64,000 nt of DNA from Rhodococcus sp. B7740. Its GTDB lineage: Bacteria; Actinomycetota; Actinomycetes; Mycobacteriales; Mycobacteriaceae. A program made the position numbers and the translations under genes. The DNA lies in assembly GCF_000954115.1 (NCBI RefSeq), contig NZ_CP010797.1, positions 3,658,001 through 3,722,000 on the forward strand, given 5' to 3'. Positions 25,212 through 34,101 of the stretch are shown piece after piece. The stretch's first letter is position 1; each line of letters begins with the position of its first letter. Below the pieces are notes generated by a model, which worked only from the letters and a program-made list of their open reading frames with translations, was not told the DNA's origin and searched no databases.

Positions 25212-26606
25212 CTAGCCCCGCGCCATGTCCACGAATCTGGACAGGTGAAGTTGGTGTGCCACAGTGATTGTCGCGGTCGGGCCGTTACGGTGCTTACCGA
25301 GAATCAGGTCGGCCTCACCGCCACGAGGGTCGTCGCGCTCGATTGCGTCGGGGCGGTGCAGCAGAATCACCATGTCGGCGTCCTGCTCCAGTGAGCCGGA
25401 CTCACGGAGGTCCGAGACCATCGGCTTCTTGTCGGTTCGCTGCTCGGGGCCACGGTTGAGCTGGCAGACCGCGACCACCGGGCATTCGAGTTCCTTGGCC
25501 AACAGCTTGAGCTGACGGGAGAAGTCCGAGACCTCCTGCTGACGGGATTCGACCTTCTTGCCGGACGACATCAGCTGAAGGTAGTCCACCACAATGAGTT
25601 TCAGTCCGTTGCGCTGCTTGAGGCGACGTGCCTTGGCACGGATCTCCATCATCGTCAGGTTCGGGGAGTCGTCGACGAAGAGCGGTGCTTCGCTGATCTC
25701 GCTCATGCGCCGGGCCAGCTTGGTCCAGTCGTCGTCGGTCATCTTTCCGGATCGCATGTCGCCGAGCTTGATCTTCGCCTCGGCGGACAACAGTCGCATG
25801 ACGATCTCGGTGCGACTCATTTCCAGGGAGAAAATGACACTGGGCATGCCGTGCTTGATCGAGCACGAACGCATGAAATCCATACTCAGGGTCGACTTAC
25901 CCACGCCGGGCCTCGCCGCCACGATGATCATCTGACCCGGGTGCAGGCCGTTGGTGATTTCGTCGAGTTCGGCGAATCCTGTTGGTACACCGAGGGATAT
26001 GCCACCACGGCTGGCGATGGAGTCGATTTCGTCCATCGTGGGCTGCAGCAGCTCCTCGAGGGGGAGGAAGTCCTCGGAGGTGCGGCGTTCGGTGACCTCG
26101 TACACCTCGGCCTGCGCGCGGTCGACCACCTCGGCCACGTCCTGGCCGTCGGCTCCGGCGTAGCCGAACTGCACGATGCGGGTACCGGCCTGCACGAGCC
26201 GGCGCAGAATCGACTTCTCCGCGACGATCTCGGCGTAGTACCCGGCGTTGGCTGCCGTCGGCGTCGTCTGCGTCAGGGTGATCAGGTACGGGGGGCCGCC
26301 GATGCGCTTGAGCTCACCGCGACGGTCCAGCTCGGCCGATACGGTGACCGGGTCGGCAGGCTCACCGCGGCTGTAGAGGTCGAGGATCGCGTCGTACACG
26401 TTCTGGTGGGCCGGGCGATAGAAGTCGCCGGGACGAAGCACTTCGAGCACGTCGGCAATGGCGTCCTTGCTCAGCAGCATGCCGCCGAGTACGGACTGTT
26501 CGGCCGCCATGTCCTGTGGGGGCTGGCGACCGAAATCCTCGCCAGGACCCTCGCTGGACGAGGGACCGGAGTAGTCGGACTGTCCTCGATCGTCCACAAC
26601 TGCCAC
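25212..26606 (-). CDS. dnaB: Replicative DNA helicase DnaB
   Basis: Hexameric 5'-3' helicase of the replisome, 464 residues. The N-terminal domain starts at PPQDMAAEQSVLGGMLLSKDAI. The RecA-like motor has Walker A ARPGVGKSTL near residue 232, Walker B LIVVDYLQLM and the DnaB-specific VAVCQLNRGPEQRTDKKP. No intein interrupts it, unlike dnaB of some mycobacteria. The GTG at 26606 (MAVVDDRGQSD) is chosen because GGAGAGGA lies about twelve bases upstream; in-frame ATG 26630 and GTG 26642 lack a site. Downstream of the ribosomal protein operon, but separated from it by a SulP gene. Confidence 0.95.
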   Translation of the reverse strand: MAVVDDRGQSDYSGPSSSEGPGEDFGRQPPQDMAAEQSVLGGMLLSKDAIADVLEVLRPGDFYRPAHQNVYDAILDLYSRGEPADPVTVSAELDRRGELKRIGGPPYLITLTQTTPTAANAGYYAEIVAEKSILRRLVQAGTRIVQFGYAGADGQDVAEVVDRAQAEVYEVTERRTSEDFLPLEELLQPTMDEIDSIASRGGISLGVPTGFAELDEITNGLHPGQMIIVAARPGVGKSTLSMDFMRSCSIKHGMPSVIFSLEMSRTEIVMRLLSAEAKIKLGDMRSGKMTDDDWTKLARRMSEISEAPLFVDDSPNLTMMEIRAKARRLKQRNGLKLIVVDYLQLMSSGKKVESRQQEVSDFSRQLKLLAKELECPVVAVCQLNRGPEQRTDKKPMVSDLRESGSLEQDADMVILLHRPDAIERDDPRGGEADLILGKHRNGPTATITVAHQLHLSRFVDMARG

Positions 26607-26801
26607 GCGAACCGGCCGTCCTCTCCCCATTGTCGTCGGCACCGTCGAATATCACCCGGCGGTGCTGTGTAGCAAGTTCTACCCCCGGGCACCGACAGGT
26701 CCTGCTCGGCACCGGATACGCACTCTTCGGAGGCCGCTGCACGGCATCGAGAGAGACGCTGCACGGACGTTAAGCGCTATCGGCAGGAGTCACAACATGG
26801 C

Positions 26802-26867
26802 CTGTGGATGGAACTGTGGATGAAATGTGGATGGTGTTGAACAACGGTGTTGACCATCTGTGGACAA
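26802..26867 (+). promoter_or_regulatory. Cluster of four DnaA-box-like sites
   Basis: Four same-orientation motifs: CTGTGGATGG from 26802, CTGTGGATGA from 26814, ATGTGGATGG from 26825 and CTGTGGACAA from 26858. On the opposite strand they read CCATCCACAG, TCATCCACAG, CCATCCACAT and TTGTCCACAG. The last contains the actinobacterial DnaA box TTGTCCACA exactly; the others keep the TCCACA core. Start-to-start steps of 12, 11 and 33 bases place them near the same helical face. They lie about 200-260 bases upstream of dnaB. Confidence 0.6.
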
Positions 26868-27078
26868 CCTGGGTATAACTTTCCGGTTTTCGGGTTCTTC
26901 GCCAGGTCAAGGGGTGTACATAAAGTTTTCTTCCTGTGCATCGATTCGGGAGCGGCGTGTCGGCCGAATTGACAACTCGGGCGTGTTGAGTAAATACCGG
27001 GTGAACCCAGGGGTGAATTGGGTCACACCGACTGGGATCACTCACAGAAACAGACCACTCTCCCGTTTAGACGCGAGA

Positions 27079-27106
27079 GGCCCGATCCCATTCTTGGAAT
27101 CGGGCC
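27079..27106 (-). terminator. Terminator hairpin after the SulP gene
   Basis: Arms GGCCCGAT (27079-27086) and ATCGGGCC (27099-27106), extended inward by CCA/TGG around a TTCT loop with one mismatch. It lies 22 bases beyond the stop at 27129. There is no long T-run. Confidence 0.65.
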
Positions 27107-27128
27107 CCTCGACACTCACGCCGAGACG

Positions 27129-29408
27129 TCAGGAGTCACTCTTCTGCGGGCAGTCCGCCGGGTCGAGGACCGTGATCTCCTGGGTACCTATCTGCAGAAC
27201 TCGTGCCGACGGAATGTCGAAGAAGAGGCCGGTGATTCGTAGGCGCCCCTCGGCGTTGGCACGACCGACGACTCGATGCCGCGTGAGCGTCTGCAGCTGC
27301 ACTGCGACGTTCACCATCGCCAGTTGGTCCGCCTCTCCGAAACCGAGCTCCGCCGCCTGACGACCGACCACGTGCCCGCTGCGATACGCGTCGAGGCTTG
27401 CCATCCCGTAACCCAACCACTCGGCGACGGAGGCGTCCGCGGCGTTCTCAGGGCCGCTGAGTACCGCTTTCATGGCACCGCAGCCCGAGTGCCCACAGAC
27501 CACGACCGACGAGGTCCCGAGTTGATCGACACCGAACGCCAGCGCCGCCTCCACCGAGCAGTCCTGCCCCTGAGCGGGAACGAGGTTGCCCATGTTGCGG
27601 ACGGTGAACAGGTCACCCGGGCCGCTGCTGGTGATCGTGTTCGGCATGACTCGCGAATCCACACAGCACAGAAACAGAGTGTCCGGATCCTGGCTGTCGG
27701 TCAGTCCCTCGAGGTGCGGACGGATGTTGGGAGCATGCGTGCGGTGGTACTCCGCAACGCCGCTCAACACCGGCCGCAGGGCCGCGGGCGAGTCCTCCTG
27801 CGCAACATCGCTCTTGAGCTGCCAGGCGCGCCACGGTGCCAACGAACTGCGTACCGTCGCCGATCCACGCTTGGGTGGCCCTTCGGCAGCCGCCGCCATG
27901 GACGCCGTACCCACTTCTTCGACTTTCACTGTGCCGCCACCGAGTTCGTGCTGACGCATCCACTCGTTCAAGGCGTCGTGCACGGCATGGTCGAGGAAGT
28001 CCACGCCGAGGTGGACCGTGACGGCCGTGCCTGCCGGGACAGTGGACAGCACATGCGTCAACCGGGGGAGCGCGAGGAAGCTCAACGACCCCTCGGTGGT
28101 GACACGCCAGGTGCCGTCGACGGTTTCCTCGGCCCTGACCTTCGCCCACACCACCCGACGCAGCACGAGGATGATCGACAGTGCCAAACCGATCAGCACA
28201 CCCTCGAGCAGGTTGAGCGCCACCACTCCGACGACAGTGACCGCATAGACCGCGATGTCTCCGGTCTTGTTCGCAATCTTGATGTCCGCCAGCTTGATCA
28301 GCTGCACGCCGATCATCACCAGCAACCCGGCCAGAGCTGCGAAGGGAACCAGTTCGACGATCGAGATGAACAGTACGGAGAAGATCAGAATCCACACGCC
28401 GTGCAGAATCGCCGATGCCCGAGATTTGGCACCGACCTTGACGTTGGTGGCACTGCGCACGATCACCCCGGTGATCGGCAGACCGCCGATGGCGCCTGAG
28501 GCCATGTTGCCGGCACCCTGAGCCATCAATTCACGGTCGAAGTTGGTGCGCTCACCGCTGTGCATCTTGTCGACGGCCACCGCGGAGAGCAGACTCTCGA
28601 CACTGGCGATCAACGCGATGGTGATGACGCCGGTGACGAACGCACTCCACTGCCCGTCGGGCATGACCGGCAGGCTCAAGGACTCGATCAGGTTGCCGGG
28701 CAATTCGATTCGTTCGACATCGAGTGAGAAGAAGATCGAGACCGCGGTGGCGGTGACCACTGCGACCAGGGCGGCCGGCACCTTGGTGACCTTGGCCAGC
28801 ACGCCGGACAACTCGCTCAACCGTGGCCAGGCGAACATCAGCACGACCACGATTCCGCCGACGACGATCGACGGCCACTGGCCGTTCGCAACGGATGTAG
28901 GGATGGCGAGCACGTTCTGGACCGCAGAACTTTCGGATTCCCCACCGAGAAGCACGTGAATCTGTTGCAGCGCAATGGTTATACCGATTCCGGCGAGCAT
29001 CGCATGCACCACGACGGGCGAGATGGCCAACGCACTGCGCGCAATTCGGCTCAATCCCAGCAGGATCTGCACAGCACCGGCCAGGACGGTGATGGCGCAC
29101 GTTACGCCCCACCCGAATTGGTTGACCAACTCGGCAACCACGACGGTCAGGCCTGCCGCGGGGCCACTGACCTGCAGCGGTGATCCGCCGAGTATGCCGG
29201 CAAGAATGCCGCCGACCACAGCGGCAATGAGACCGGCCATGATCGGCGCGCCCGATGCGACGGCGATACCGATCGAAAGTGGCACTGCAACAAGGAAAAC
29301 GACCAACGAGGCCGGTACGTCGTATTTCAGGATCGACCCGACGCGAGACTGCGGCTCGAGTCGGGTCTCGGGACTGGGGTCGGAATCGGGTTCCACGGTC
29401 GTGGTCAC
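27129..29408 (-). CDS. SulP anion transporter fused to beta-carbonic anhydrase
   Basis: Membrane protein of 759 residues. Residues about 20-440 form the SulP transporter (YDVPASLVVFLVAVPLSIGIA, then LQVSGPAAGLTVVVAELV, the family motif) with ten or more helices. A short STAS-like segment follows, and about residues 565-750 form a beta-carbonic anhydrase with zinc ligands in FLCCVDSRV and VVCGHSGCGAMKAV. Both halves look intact. Fusion suggests bicarbonate uptake coupled to CO2/bicarbonate conversion; M. tuberculosis Rv3273 has the same architecture. The GTG start is preceded by GGAGGAA. It lies between rplI and dnaB. Confidence 0.9.
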   Translation of the reverse strand: MTTTVEPDSDPSPETRLEPQSRVGSILKYDVPASLVVFLVAVPLSIGIAVASGAPIMAGLIAAVVGGILAGILGGSPLQVSGPAAGLTVVVAELVNQFGWGVTCAITVLAGAVQILLGLSRIARSALAISPVVVHAMLAGIGITIALQQIHVLLGGESESSAVQNVLAIPTSVANGQWPSIVVGGIVVVLMFAWPRLSELSGVLAKVTKVPAALVAVVTATAVSIFFSLDVERIELPGNLIESLSLPVMPDGQWSAFVTGVITIALIASVESLLSAVAVDKMHSGERTNFDRELMAQGAGNMASGAIGGLPITGVIVRSATNVKVGAKSRASAILHGVWILIFSVLFISIVELVPFAALAGLLVMIGVQLIKLADIKIANKTGDIAVYAVTVVGVVALNLLEGVLIGLALSIILVLRRVVWAKVRAEETVDGTWRVTTEGSLSFLALPRLTHVLSTVPAGTAVTVHLGVDFLDHAVHDALNEWMRQHELGGGTVKVEEVGTASMAAAAEGPPKRGSATVRSSLAPWRAWQLKSDVAQEDSPAALRPVLSGVAEYHRTHAPNIRPHLEGLTDSQDPDTLFLCCVDSRVMPNTITSSGPGDLFTVRNMGNLVPAQGQDCSVEAALAFGVDQLGTSSVVVCGHSGCGAMKAVLSGPENAADASVAEWLGYGMASLDAYRSGHVVGRQAAELGFGEADQLAMVNVAVQLQTLTRHRVVGRANAEGRLRITGLFFDIPSARVLQIGTQEITVLDPADCPQKSDS

Positions 29409-29580
29409 GGCAGCGTTCCTCCGGGCGTCTAGGCGTCAGGTCGGGTGAATCCAGTTGGTGATGATGTTCGATGTCGCCCCGCCTAAAGAGTACGCAAAGC
29501 TTTGCTTACGAACGTCCGAAGAGAGATGCTTCACAAATCGGAACCCATTGCGACAGTTGATCTTTGTGAGAAGACACGAA

Positions 29581-29612
29581 AAAGCCCCACGAACCGTGGT
29601 TCGTGGGGCTTT
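29581..29612. terminator. Bidirectional terminator between rplI and SulP genes
   Basis: Perfect 15-base arms AAAGCCCCACGAACC (29581-29595) and GGTTCGTGGGGCTTT (29598-29612). Read on the minus strand the stem is followed by a T-rich stretch, so it terminates the rpsF-ssb-rpsR-rplI transcript 29 bases after the rplI stop. Confidence 0.88.
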
Positions 29613-29641
29613 GTTCGACCGAAACGGGCCGAAAGCTGAAA

Positions 29642-30097
29642 TCAGCTTCCGACGACATCCAGCTTGAACTTGGCGGTCACGTCGGGGTGCAGGTTCACGA
29701 CGATGTCGTGCTTGCCCGTGCTCTTGACGTGAGCCTTCGGCAGATCGATGCTGCGCTTGTCGACGACCGGGCCACCGGCAGCCTTCAGAGCAGAAGCGAC
29801 GTCCGACGCGGTGACCGAGCCGAACAGCTTGCCCGAGTCGCCCGCGGTCTTCACGGAGAGCGTGACGGCCTCGAGGCCTTCGATGGCCTGCTTGAGCTCG
29901 TTGGCGTGCTCGAGGCCGCGGACGGCACGAGCTTCCTGAGCGCGGCGGATGCCGTCGACCTGCTTCTGAGCTCCACGGGTGGCCTGGATGGCCAATCCGC
30001 GGGGCAGCAGGAAGTTACGGCCGTAGCCGTCCTTGACCTCTACGGTGTCGCCAGGCGCACCGAGGTTGTCCACATCAGCGGTGAGGATCAGTTTCAT
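29642..30097 (-). CDS. rplI: 50S ribosomal protein L9
   Basis: Ribosomal protein of 151 residues. The N-terminal rRNA-binding domain [32 protein letters not shown] is fully conserved and is joined by the long connecting helix to the C-terminal domain ([15 protein letters not shown], ending in [13 protein letters not shown]). Last gene of the S6-SSB-S18-L9 operon; a strong terminator follows. The ATG has GAAAGGGG upstream. Confidence 0.97.
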   Translation of the reverse strand: MKLILTADVDNLGAPGDTVEVKDGYGRNFLLPRGLAIQATRGAQKQVDGIRRAQEARAVRGLEHANELKQAIEGLEAVTLSVKTAGDSGKLFGSVTASDVASALKAAGGPVVDKRSIDLPKAHVKSTGKHDIVVNLHPDVTAKFKLDVVGS

Positions 30098-30112
30098 ACC
30101 AATCGCCCCTTT

Positions 30113-30355
30113 CTATCGAGCCGTCGCGGCGTAAGGCAGCAGTGCTACCTCACGCGAGTTCTTCACGGCAACGGCCACGTCACGCTGATGCTGGACGCAG
30201 TTGCCGGTGACACGGCGAGCACGGATCTTTCCGCGATCGCTGACGTACTTACGCAGCAACGTCGTGTCCTTGTAATCGATCGACGTGTTCTTTTCCTTGC
30301 AGAAGGAACACGCTTTCTTCTTGAGCACCTTGTCGCGCAATGGCGGTTTGGGCAT
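30113..30355 (-). CDS. rpsR: 30S ribosomal protein S18
   Basis: Ribosomal protein of 80 residues that pairs with S6 on the 30S platform. It keeps the cysteine pattern CSFC plus a later Cys in GNCVQHQ, so this is the zinc-binding (C+) form rather than the zinc-independent paralogue induced in zinc starvation. The gene lies 42 bases after ssb and 15 before rplI. Confidence 0.96.
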   Translation of the reverse strand: MPKPPLRDKVLKKKACSFCKEKNTSIDYKDTTLLRKYVSDRGKIRARRVTGNCVQHQRDVAVAVKNSREVALLPYAATAR

Positions 30356-30397
30356 GGGTCTTTCTCCGTTACATCTGGTTGTTCTCGATCGAAGGAT

Positions 30398-30949
30398 CTA
30401 GAACGGTGGCTCTTCGTCTCCGCCACGTCCGCCGAAGGAGCCCGACGCCGCCGGGGCACTGCCCCAGGGATCGTCTCCGCCGGAACCGGAGTTGGACGAG
30501 GAGTTCGAGCGGCCGCCGCTCGATCCGCCGGAGGAACCGGAGCCGGAGCCGGAGTTGAAGCCGCCTCCGCCGCCACCTCCACCGCGGTTGGCCTTGTTGA
30601 CCTTTGCGGTGGCGTAGCGGAGTGAAGGTCCGATCTCGTCTACCTCGAGCTCGACGACTGTCCGCTTCTCACCCTCACGCGTCTCGTACGAGCGCTGCCG
30701 CAGCCGTCCGCTCACGATCACTCGCGAGCCTCGGGTCAAGCTCTCGGCAACGTTCTCCGCTGCCTCGCGCCAGATGTTGCAGCGCATGAAGAGCGCGTCG
30801 CCGTCTTTCCACTCGTTCGTCTGACGATCGAATGTGCGCGGGGTGGATGCAACCGTGAAGTTGGCAACCGCCGCGCCGGCGGGGGTGAATCGAAGTTCTG
30901 GATCAGCCGTCAAGTTTCCGATGACGGTGATGACGGTCTCGCCTGCCAT
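30398..30949 (-). CDS. ssb: Single-stranded DNA-binding protein
   Basis: SSB of 183 residues. The OB fold covers about residues 1-115 ([27 protein letters not shown], and [18 protein letters not shown]). It is followed by a Gly/Ser-rich flexible linker and the acidic tip DEEPPF that recruits replication and repair proteins. ATG 30949 follows AGAGGAA. It is the replicative SSB, in the S6-S18 operon as in other actinobacteria. Confidence 0.97.
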   Translation of the reverse strand: MAGETVITVIGNLTADPELRFTPAGAAVANFTVASTPRTFDRQTNEWKDGDALFMRCNIWREAAENVAESLTRGSRVIVSGRLRQRSYETREGEKRTVVELEVDEIGPSLRYATAKVNKANRGGGGGGGGFNSGSGSGSSGGSSGGRSNSSSNSGSGGDDPWGSAPAASGSFGGRGGDEEPPF

Positions 30950-31006
30950 GGTTCCTCTTTCAGTAGTAAGCGTTGTAGATGCCAGCCTAGAGGCGGGCAA
31001 CGACAA

Positions 31007-31294
31007 TTACTTGCCCTGTCGCAGGACCTTCGTGCGCAGAACGGACTCGTTGAGTCCGAGCTGACGATCGAGCTCGCTGACGGTGGCAGGCTCGGCGTTG
31101 AGGTTCACAACGGCGTAGATGCCCTCGGCATGCTTGAGGATTTCGTAGGCCAGACGACGCTTGCCCCACACATCGACCTTGTCGACGGTGCCGCCATCCT
31201 TGCGAACGACGTTGAGGAACGTGTCGAGCGACGGAGCGACAGTGCGCTCGTCCAGATTGGGGTCGAGAATGACCATCAATTCGTAATGACGCAT
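31007..31294 (-). CDS. rpsF: 30S ribosomal protein S6
   Basis: Ribosomal protein of 95 residues starting [16 protein letters not shown], with [20 protein letters not shown] in the central part. First gene of the operon. AGGAGGTGAT lies upstream of the ATG. The leader contains a hairpin that may be the S6:S18 autoregulatory site. Confidence 0.97.
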   Translation of the reverse strand: MRHYELMVILDPNLDERTVAPSLDTFLNVVRKDGGTVDKVDVWGKRRLAYEILKHAEGIYAVVNLNAEPATVSELDRQLGLNESVLRTKVLRQGK

Positions 31295-31330
31295 AAGACC
31301 TCATCACCTCCTGTGGACTAGTGAAAACGG

Positions 31331-31347
31331 CCACGGACTGTCCGTGG
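31331..31347 (-). promoter_or_regulatory. rpsF leader hairpin, candidate S6:S18 binding site
   Basis: On the minus strand the rpsF leader contains CCACGGAC-A-GTCCGTGG, a perfect eight-base stem directly followed by CCG. S6:S18 complexes in many bacteria repress their own operon through a leader stem-loop with a conserved CCG element. The position, 36-53 bases before the rpsF start, is suitable. The identification is by analogy only. Confidence 0.4.
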
Positions 31348-31455
31348 CAGGAGGGTCGTTGCGTCAGCAACCCCTCGAAGATACACGACAGGGCCCTGAC
31401 CTGCTAATTCGCGTCGGGCGCACGGTCCGGCCCTCACGCGTCATACTCTTGCACC

Positions 31456-32859
31456 ATGCGATCCGGGGTCCGCGCCAATCCGATGACGGTCGTCGTGGTC
31501 GTCGCGATGGCTGCGCTGGGATTGATTCTGGGATATCTGAACAAGGCCCGATGCGCGGTCGCGCCGTTCGACGCCTCCGGACGCAGCACGGTGTTCGACG
31601 CCATCAAGGATTCCTCGGTCTGCTACTCCGACATCCAATTCCTGTGGCTCGGCCGAGACATCGACAATCACATCTTTCCCTACATTCACGGAGCCATCAC
31701 CAGCGACGGGATCCTCACCGGCGGGACGGTGGAGTATCCCGTCCTCAGTGGGTTGCTGATGTGGCTCGGAGCCATCCCGGCCCACACCGATGCACAGTTC
31801 CTGCTGACCTCGGCGTTGATTCTGGCACCGTTCGGTCTGCTCACCGCCTGGATGCTCGGGCGGATGGCCGGCTGGTCCGCGTTGCTGTGGTCGATCGGCC
31901 CACCTGTGGTGATGTACGCCTTCCACAACTGGGAACTTCCGGTCGTGGCCGCTGCCGTCGGCGCGATCTTCGTCATGACCCTGCCGGTGCCGCTGCGGCG
32001 CAGAGCGATTCTCGCGTCGGTGCTGTTGGCCGTCGGCTTCTGCCTCAAGCTCTACCCGGGAGCTTTCGTGTTGCCCCTGATCGCGTATGTGGTCACCGGC
32101 GGCATCGACGGGCGCGAGTCCGCCGACACCATCCGGGGTCGCTGGGACGTCCGTGGCGGTCTGATGGTCGCCGGTGCCGCGATCGGCACGGTCGTCGCAA
32201 TCAACCTGCCGTTCGCAGTGCTCGGTTACGAGGGGTGGCGTGCATCCTTCACCTTCCAGTCGCTGCGGCAGGCAGACCTGACGACCAACTCCATCTGGTA
32301 CTGGGGACTGCGCCACTTCTACATCAGCGACCAGATGACTCCCGATGCCTACGCGGAGGCCGACGCGTCCTTCCAGGATGTGGTCGATGTCGCGTCGCCG
32401 CTGTTGGTGTTCGCCGCGTTCGCACTTGCGCTGTGGCTCGGCTGGCGTCGGGCAAAGGTTGTCGGGACGTACCCGTGGGTCGCGGTGAGCGGGTCGATGC
32501 TGTGCGGATTCATGCTGCTGCACAAGGTGCACTCGCCGCAGTACACGCTGTGGCTACTGCCTTTCCTGGTGTTGCTTCGGGTCCCGTGGGCGCTCGTCGC
32601 CGCGTATCTCGTCGTCGATCTGTCGATGGGAATCGGCGTGTTCAAGTACTTCGCCGCATTGGCCTCCGGGGTGGACGCCGAGGACGAGGAGTTCTTCGTT
32701 CTGGTGGGGGTGTGGGGACGGGCGCTGCTGCTGGTGGTGCTGTTCGTGCTGTTCATCCGTACGCGCATGCGGATTCCAGTACGCGGCGAAACAGACCAGG
32801 AGTCGGTATCATCGCGCCGACCAGCAGCGACATCGCTGACGGGATCACCGGGGCAGTAG
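31456..32859 (+). CDS. GT87 family (DUF2029) mannosyltransferase-like membrane protein (copy 1)
   Basis: Polytopic polyprenyl-phosphate-dependent glycosyltransferase of 467 residues with about ten helices. The family-type luminal loop has CYSDIQFLW and VEYPVLSGLLMW, and later LKLYPGAFVLPL and HSPQYTLWLLPF. It would act in cell-envelope glycolipid assembly. TACTCT (31444-31449) lies six bases before the ATG, suggesting a leaderless message. It is divergent from rpsF and paralogous to the GT87 gene next to ponA at 46235-47800, which has the opposite orientation. Confidence 0.82.
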   Translation: MRSGVRANPMTVVVVVAMAALGLILGYLNKARCAVAPFDASGRSTVFDAIKDSSVCYSDIQFLWLGRDIDNHIFPYIHGAITSDGILTGGTVEYPVLSGLLMWLGAIPAHTDAQFLLTSALILAPFGLLTAWMLGRMAGWSALLWSIGPPVVMYAFHNWELPVVAAAVGAIFVMTLPVPLRRRAILASVLLAVGFCLKLYPGAFVLPLIAYVVTGGIDGRESADTIRGRWDVRGGLMVAGAAIGTVVAINLPFAVLGYEGWRASFTFQSLRQADLTTNSIWYWGLRHFYISDQMTPDAYAEADASFQDVVDVASPLLVFAAFALALWLGWRRAKVVGTYPWVAVSGSMLCGFMLLHKVHSPQYTLWLLPFLVLLRVPWALVAAYLVVDLSMGIGVFKYFAALASGVDAEDEEFFVLVGVWGRALLLVVLFVLFIRTRMRIPVRGETDQESVSSRRPAATSLTGSPGQ

Positions 32860-32880
32860 GGCGCAGAGCGGGGCGGGGAC

Positions 32881-33579
32881 ATGACACAGGTGTCGCGATC
32901 ACAGGAGAGCACAGAAAATCGGACCACCGAAGTACGACGCGTCGGCCTCGTCGAGGACCACGAATCGGTAGCGCTCGGACTCAAGGCCATGCTCGCCGAC
33001 GAACCCGACCTGGAACTGGTGTCCACCGCCGCCACCGTCGCAGAGTTGCTCGCCCAGCAGCCCACACTCGATCTGGTGGTACTCGATCTTCGGCTCGGTG
33101 ACGGGTCCTCACCCCGCTCCAACGTGGAGCAACTGCACGCCGCCGGTGCGCGCGTCCTCGTCTACACCGGTGCCGAGAACGCCTTTCTGGTTCGCTCGGC
33201 AGCTCGTGCGGGCGTACTGGGCGTAGTTCGCAAGTCGGCACCGGCCGCAGCGATCGTCTCCGCGATCCGGCGCGCCGCGAGCGGGGGACAGGTCGTCACG
33301 ACGGACTGGGCTGCCGCAATCGACGGTGATCCGCAGCTTCCCGACGTGGGACTCAGTCCACGCCAACGCGAAGTACTCGCCCTCTACGCGTCGGGCGAGA
33401 AGGCCGGACGCGTCGCCCGCCTGGCCGGACTGTCCGAGCAGACCGTCAACGACTACCTGGTGCGGATCCGCAACAAATACGCCGAGGCGGGGCGTCCGGC
33501 ACCGACGAAAACCGATCTGTACAAGCGTGCGGTCGAGGACGGCTGGCTCCCCATGCCGGAGCTACCTCCACAGGATTGA
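32881..33579 (+). CDS. LuxR/NarL family response regulator
   Basis: Two-domain regulator of 232 residues. The receiver has the acidic pair E25-D26 (LVEDHES), phospho-acceptor D69 in VVLDLRLGDGS, T96 and K118, all in place. The C-terminal LuxR HTH is LSPRQREVLALYASGEKAGRVARLAGLSEQTVNDYL in outline. Its end, AGRPAPTKTDLYKRAVEDGW, closely resembles the end of the HTH protein at 34102. No complete kinase gene is adjacent. The next gene overlaps it in TGATG. Confidence 0.85.
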   Translation: MTQVSRSQESTENRTTEVRRVGLVEDHESVALGLKAMLADEPDLELVSTAATVAELLAQQPTLDLVVLDLRLGDGSSPRSNVEQLHAAGARVLVYTGAENAFLVRSAARAGVLGVVRKSAPAAAIVSAIRRAASGGQVVTTDWAAAIDGDPQLPDVGLSPRQREVLALYASGEKAGRVARLAGLSEQTVNDYLVRIRNKYAEAGRPAPTKTDLYKRAVEDGWLPMPELPPQD

Positions 33580-33974
33580 TGCAGGCCCCACTCGAGAAGA
33601 TCGCGAGCGGGTCCGGTCTCGATACCGCCGAGCGGCAGGCCTGCGGACTTCTCGAGGCAACTCTGCGGGATCGACTGCGGGCACCGGGACTGATGACGGA
33701 CGAGGTCGCCGCGCAAGCGCGGGCTGCCAGGGCACGGAGTGTGCAGGTGATTCCGCTCGACGACGGCGGGCTCACTATGGCTCATCCCACAATTTCGGAC
33801 CGAGTGAGCACCGCGGTGTCCGACGCGCTCAGCGGTGCGACAGGCGGGGTGGTGACCGCTCGGATCTTGCCGCCTGGACGCGCGAAGGTCGTATCCATCC
33901 TGGTCAGCGACTCGAGCGCCGAAGTGCGGATCGAACTCGATGCAGTCGCAGAGAAGTCTGTCGTAGCCCCGTGA
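33579..33974 (+). CDS. Small protein resembling a kinase C-terminal fragment
   Basis: Protein of 131 residues, starting MQAPLEKIASGSGLDTAERQACGLLEATLRDRLR in parts. The pattern AERxxC-x-x-EATLRDRxRAP followed by ARARSVQVIPLDDGGL resembles the C-terminal part of certain actinobacterial sensor kinases, without any H-box or N/G-box ATP-binding motif. So it could not phosphorylate the regulator by itself. Its ATG shares a base with the regulator stop, so the two are coupled. It may be a truncated partner kinase or an independent modulator. Tentative. Confidence 0.55.
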   Translation: MQAPLEKIASGSGLDTAERQACGLLEATLRDRLRAPGLMTDEVAAQARAARARSVQVIPLDDGGLTMAHPTISDRVSTAVSDALSGATGGVVTARILPPGRAKVVSILVSDSSAEVRIELDAVAEKSVVAP

Positions 33975-34101
33975 CACTCTGACAGGACGGTTGACGGTTC
34001 AATGCCCCAAATAATAAGGGCAGAAAACCTGCGAATTACCTGTGAGAATCGACCGCATTGGTTTAGTCGGTCTCAACTCACTTCGGCGTCCGGGAGATTA
34101 G

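Larger units (their letters stand above)
26607..27128. other. Intergenic region between dnaB and the SulP-carbonic anhydrase gene
   Basis: About 520 bases with no convincing gene. It holds the dnaB 5' region, a cluster of DnaA-box-like sites at 26802-26867, a comparatively AT-rich tract directly after it (about 26870-26935, with TATAAC and ACATAAAG), and the terminator of the SulP gene at 27079-27106. The open frame on the minus strand here has no ribosome binding site or recognisable sequence. Confidence 0.7.

Noticed and set aside
25212..26606. Intein in dnaB
   Set aside because: The protein is of normal uninterrupted length and Walker A reads straight through.
26770..27045. A 91-codon open frame in the dnaB upstream gap
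   Set aside because: No ribosome binding site, no domain pattern, and it crosses the DnaA-like sites.
26607..27128. The dnaB upstream region as the replication origin
   Set aside because: Four DnaA-like sites are too few for an actinobacterial oriC and neither dnaA nor dnaN flanks it. A regulatory or accessory role is more likely.
31344..33101. A 585-codon open frame over GT87 copy 1
   Set aside because: Arg-rich out-of-frame shadow; the overlapping frame has GT87 membrane segments and motifs.
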